From Pochonia chlamydosporia 170 (Eukaryota > Ascomycota > Sordariomycetes > Hypocreales > Clavicipitaceae): a stretch of DNA of 64,000 bases. The stretch covers positions 1,736,001 to 1,800,000 of the forward strand of contig NC_035793.1 in the NCBI RefSeq assembly GCF_001653235.2, read 5' to 3'. Under the pieces are notes generated by a model. The model worked only from the letters and a program-made list of their open reading frames with translations. It did not search any database and had not been told where the DNA came from. Positions 60,218 through 64,000 of the stretch are shown piece by piece; the stretch's first letter is position 1, and every line of letters begins with the position of its first letter. Position numbers and translations under genes: made by a program.

Positions 60218-62662
60218 TCAATAATGCGCTCTGGCGCGTCCATTGCCCGCCATCCTCTTGCCACCATTGGGCAACGGGGGTATTATCGGCAGTTGGAACG
60301 GCTTCTTCTGTGGAATTTCCATGTTCACTGCACGCCACATCTCCCAAACTGTTGCTCGTCTCGCCGGCAGCATGCTGTACTGTAAACTATACAAGTTTTT
60401 GCGATTGATAGGCGGGACGAATTGCCCTGTCAAGAGACACAGCAACACACGCGGCGAGAGGTAGTGTTTGCGAATGCGATGGGCCATTTGGGAATATTGA
60501 TGGAACATGGCTCCAAAATCCAAAGGTATTGACTGCGCATTTAAACTGTAAGCAAGATGTGCATTCTGTGGGTTGCCGTTGCCGTCGATCTGGGCTTGGG
60601 CGTGGGCGTGGGTGTGGATTTGGGTTTGGGTTTGGGTTCTTCTAACACTAACCTTGAGGTATATGATAGATGTAGGGGTCTCATTAGTAGTATTAGTGCT
60701 TGTAGCTCTATAATCCCGGGTATCTCGAAGCTCGAAACGAATGCCCCCTGTAGCTATGTCAGTAACCGGAATAGAGCCTAGCCAACGATTCAACATATAC
60801 GCACCAGGTAACCTTCTCTCGTCCTTTATCCGTAGCATCAATGCAAATAGCGGGAAATGGTTCAAACAAGAAAGTAGGGTATCAAATCCAGCCTTCATGG
60901 ATATTATAATCATCCGGGCAATAGCAAAGTTAAGGTAGAATACAACCACCGTGGGCAGCAAAAAGAATAGAAGCGTGAACAAAATTGTGCCGACAAGCAG
61001 CTGGTCAAGGTCATAATCACATGAATCAATACGGTTTCGAAGCACATTGTGCTTTTTACCTCGAAATAAGTGGAAGAGGGATTGGAGAATCGTCAACTGC
61101 CAGTGGTAAATGCGCGCCGAAGCAAGGTAGAACGAGTAAATGTGAATCGTCAACGCTGAGAGGAGATCTGAAAACATCGCAAGCGGCATGCTGGCGCCCG
61201 CAAAGGAAGTAAATCCGATGAACCACACAATGTTTGGCAGTGCAGGAGTCAGTGTCTCTATGCAGCCTAAAAGCTTAGTTAGTAACATTTCGGAACCAGG
61301 AGACCTCTACATAGTAGGGGACTTACTTGACCAGTAGTCAATGACCCATAAAAACAAGTCGCCCAAAAACATTGCTAACTCGGTGTTAAGTTTCAAGCCA
61401 CCAGGCCAACCCATTAGCCACGAGATGCTTCTTTGCAGAGCCTCCACAGTGTATGTTCTCAAAAGATCTCCAATCTGGCCAGCAACCCAGTCAGAGTGCT
61501 CAATGACGTAGGAGCCAACCGCCATGCCAATAATGACGTCGTTGGCGACAAGCCAGAGGCTGTTATAGAACCGAATATAGTCGGGGTGTCTGGTAGTGAC
61601 ACTCGCCCAATTCATCTTTCTTTGTCGTAATGTCGAGTACTGCATTGGCCAATAACAAAACTGCTGAAGGCGGATTTCTATCTGCTGTGCGGTTGCTGAT
61701 ATGTCCTTCAAAGCGGCATATCCTGGTTTGATGCGGAACTCTAAGACAATGAGTAGCATCTCAGCCGCTATGCGATGGCCGAGTAGAAATAGGATAAAAG
61801 TTTTTCGGATGGTGGGGAACAAATACACGGCAAAAAATGCCCAAAGCTGCCTGAGAACGTAGTTTCTCATTGTCGAAGCAGACTCCATGACTTGCTCAGA
61901 TACGCTGAGACTTCGCTTTGGTCGTGGGCCCAACCGCCATGCATTCTTTTGTAACATCTGTTCCAACTCCCACGACCAGTTTACTTGGTTGATGATTTTG
62001 CGCAGCGCTTTGTCTCGTGCTGAAGGAACTCGATTGGAGATGGTGTGTTGCTTCAATTTCTCAACCAGTTTTCGCCTGATTTCTTTTCCTGCTCGTTCCT
62101 GTTGTTCGACCAGATCTTCGGTAGCATCGACTTTGGCATCATCCATCATGGATGTTTTATCACCCAAGGCAAGAGCAATTGGTTCCAGAGAAATGTACTG
62201 CATATGCCTGGGTTGTGGTCTATCGTAGAGAATAAGTTGAATACTGGACGCCTTGGCGCACGTTATGGTTGGTGTTCGTGCATATGGGTGATTGATTGCG
62301 CAAACCCAAGACGGGTCGACTCCCTCAGAATTGGTTGAATTAGATACGCCAAGGACGTGCATTGATGAATGGCCACATAGTTCATAGATTCTACCTGGCG
62401 AGTGGGGCGCACTCCTGAAGAAAGTCCCCTGCTTGAGTTGGAATTCGACTTCGTGGGCCTGAAAATGTTGTCAGTGCTCAGTCAAACGGGTGGCATGGAT
62501 GACATTTAGTTGAGAGAAGTGACTGACATCGACATCATCCAAGATGGCAACGACAAAAACGTCCAAGGTGGAATTCCGCCAGCCCACAACCACGCCTGGG
62601 CGATCAGACCTGCGGATGTCTGTCGGCCAGAACACTCGCATCAAGCCATCATGCTCTACCAT
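60218..62662 (-). CDS. GPI1: GPI-GlcNAc transferase subunit Gpi1 (PIG-Q)
   Basis: A membrane subunit of the ER complex that adds GlcNAc from UDP-GlcNAc to phosphatidylinositol, the first step of GPI-anchor synthesis. Exons are 62662-62528, 62458-61327 and 61266-60218 (introns of 69 and 60 bp), giving 771 residues. ATG 62662 is preceded by an in-frame stop. The start is MVEHDGLMRVFWPTDIRRSD, then PGVVVGWRNSTLDVFVVAIL; after intron 1 AHEVEFQLKQGTFFRSAPH. The middle has helical and membrane segments (AVYLFPTIRKTFILFLLGHR, AAEMLLIVLEF). The Gpi1 core is in the last exons: LFHLFRGKKHNVLRNRIDSC, DYDLDQLLVGTILFTLLFFL, LPTVVVFYLNFA. A Thr/Gln/His/Ala repeat (TQTQTQIHTHAHAQAQ) is coded by the hexamer array at 60591-60638. 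A small membrane protein gene ends 160 bp upstream. Confidence 0.95.
60591..60638. repeat. Hexamer repeat inside GPI1, 8 units
   Basis: Eight units of TGGGxx (TGGGCT, TGGGCG twice, TGGGTG, TGGATT, TGGGTT three times) in the last exon of GPI1. On the coding strand each unit gives two residues, TQ, IH, TH, AH or AQ. The reading frame is kept because the unit length is a multiple of three. Confidence 0.9.
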
Positions 62663-62822
62663 GTCCACAACACCTCGTCAGGAGCTGGGAACCTTAGAAG
62701 GAACCGCGTCTCCTAAGTTGCTCTCGCGCAGATACGGCAATCCCAGCTTCTCGTGGATGCTGCAAAGTTTGAAAAACGCATCAATACTATTATTCCATGA
62801 TACATCGTATCGGAGCTCGTAA

Positions 62823-63123
62823 TCATACCAAGAATGTTTCCTTTCTGGCCACCCAAAGAACGGGTACGAATATGGTGAAAAACAAGGCAGTCAATGCGAC
62901 TACGCCCTTGGCAGCACGGATCTGTTCAACCACAGCACAAAGTTATTAGCCAGTGATATATATATTTGAGCATTGCAGCTCGACAGGGTCAATGATGGCA
63001 TACCACAACTCCGTATTCGGCAGCAAAGATGGCAAGCTCATAGAGACGAGTGACGAGGTCCCAGCGCGCGGTAATGTAGCCAGCTACAAAGATGCCGAGG
63101 GTGAGGATAGAAAATGGGTGCAT
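62823..63123 (-). CDS. Small membrane protein of 72 residues, function unknown
   Basis: Two exons, 63123-63004 (40 codons) and 62921-62823, across an 82 bp intron (GTATGC donor, TTGAACAG acceptor, GCTAATAAC branch site, phase 0). The product starts MHPFSILTLGIFVAGYITAR, continues WDLVTRLYELAIFAAEYGVV, and after the intron IRAAKGVVALTALFFTIFVP then VLWVARKETFLV. It has two hydrophobic segments (about 4-18 and 46-65) with a charged stretch between them, so it is probably a two-pass membrane protein. The evidence is the clean splice junction linking two short frames that each make a membrane segment, with a stop straight after the second. I do not recognise the family. It lies directly upstream of GPI1, same strand, with 160 bp between its stop and the GPI1 ATG. 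Confidence 0.55.
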
Positions 63124-64000
63124 AGAGCGTTATTGGATCTGGCAGGGCATGCCGCAAAAACACGCCGGAGGGACAGACGAGCTATTCGTCTCGAGATTGA
63201 TGATGGAGGGGGAGGTGGTGTCTGTCGGCAAAGTGGTGCTTGCGATTCGAGCAAGATAGCTTTGCTTGGCGTTGCTGGGCGGCCGGGCGGGACTGAGACG
63301 AGTCGACTACGCAGAAACCTGTTGGCCGCTTTCACCAAAGAGCAAGTGGTGGCCTTTGTTGGTTACTGACCGAGTATGTCGAAAGCTCTGCCGGACAGAT
63401 AAAATGGCTGCGCGTTGTTGGCTTCTCCTTGGAGCTTGGATTTGCAGATGGCCATCCCTGTCATGACCAAGTGGTGTCGAAGGCGTACATGTGGGGCAAG
63501 TTTAATCTCCATCCAAGGTCATGCTGGCTTGGGAGCTTGGCTTGCACTCAGTTCCGTTCCCAGAAGAATGCGACCAACCAGAACGTCAGGAATATTATTC
63601 CGTATTGACAACAACTAATTCTACTTGATATCATCACTGACTGCAGAGTAAAGTAAGAGTACACGAATTGGCTGGAAAGGGAGAAACCCTGAAGAGGAAT
63701 TGCTCAATTCGCATTTCAAGTTTCTATGCTTGGTCTACTCTGCACACCGTTCATACAGACGGGAGGTCCATGACTTGCCAGAAGGCTGAAAGAAACCTGC
63801 AGCTGTCAGTGTCTCTGATATCCTATGGTAATGCCACTTCCGTACTCTTGGCAGGAGGTCGGTCCAATCATACTGAGACGGAGTATTGCATCCATTTGCG
63901 ACAAATCCAACTTGCTCCTGTACACGGAGTAGAAACGGGTGACGATTGATGACCAGGGCCCACATATCGTCGGCTGCCAGCTGCCAGCTGCCCATGAGCA
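63124..64000. other. Right-end spacer (0.9 kb)
   Basis: It presumably holds the promoter of the small membrane protein gene. Frames here (for example 63995-63735 minus) show no family likeness. No gene is supported. Confidence 0.45.

Overview
The window is nuclear DNA of a filamentous ascomycete, most likely a Sordariomycete and probably Hypocreales. The order is inferred from overall protein resemblance, not from a tree. The grounds are short spliceosomal introns (53-145 bp in most genes) with GT..AG ends and CTAAC/CTAAT-type branch points, a nuclear ATP synthase subunit 9 gene with a long presequence, a FREQUENCY clock protein with the expected intron just behind an internal Met, a Zn2Cys6 regulator and long gene-free spacers. 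I see no prokaryotic or plasmid features. No cluster of biosynthetic enzymes, transposase gene, convincing tRNA or CRISPR array was found.

Layout. 1-582 (-) is the 5' part of arginase, cut by the window edge. 3525-4739 (-) is an acidic, RS-containing orphan. 4740-9761 is a 5 kb gene-free tract. A run of plus-strand genes follows: TAF12, proteasome RPN3, a leucine-rich-repeat protein, a Zn2Cys6 factor, a Sas2-type MYST acetyltransferase and ATP9. RRP6 (-) and TPS1 (+) are divergent, and VID27 (-) converges on TPS1. Four minus-strand genes follow: a small secreted Cys-rich protein, a prenylcysteine oxidase-like flavoprotein, the clock gene frq and, after a 4.4 kb gene-free tract, phosphoglycerate mutase. 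MED9 (+) diverges from phosphoglycerate mutase and converges on tubulin cofactor C (-). The right end carries a small orphan, GPI1 and a 72-residue membrane protein, all on the minus strand.

Most of this is core eukaryotic machinery: transcription (TAF12, MED9, Sas2), RNA decay (RRP6), proteasome, glycolysis, trehalose synthesis, ATP synthase, GPI-anchor synthesis and tubulin folding. There is no operon-like pathway. Exon boundaries were set by hand from splice sites, reading-frame phase and agreement with the protein families; they were not checked by alignment software.

The items most worth a second look are two copies of a short Tc1/mariner-like inverted-repeat element (34064-34211 and 43086-43210), a flavoprotein ending in ADEL, the frq upstream region with GATC/CGAT clusters and upstream ORFs, a predicted secreted effector-like protein, and a previously easy-to-miss two-exon membrane protein ending 160 bp before GPI1, with an unexplained open frame across the gap.
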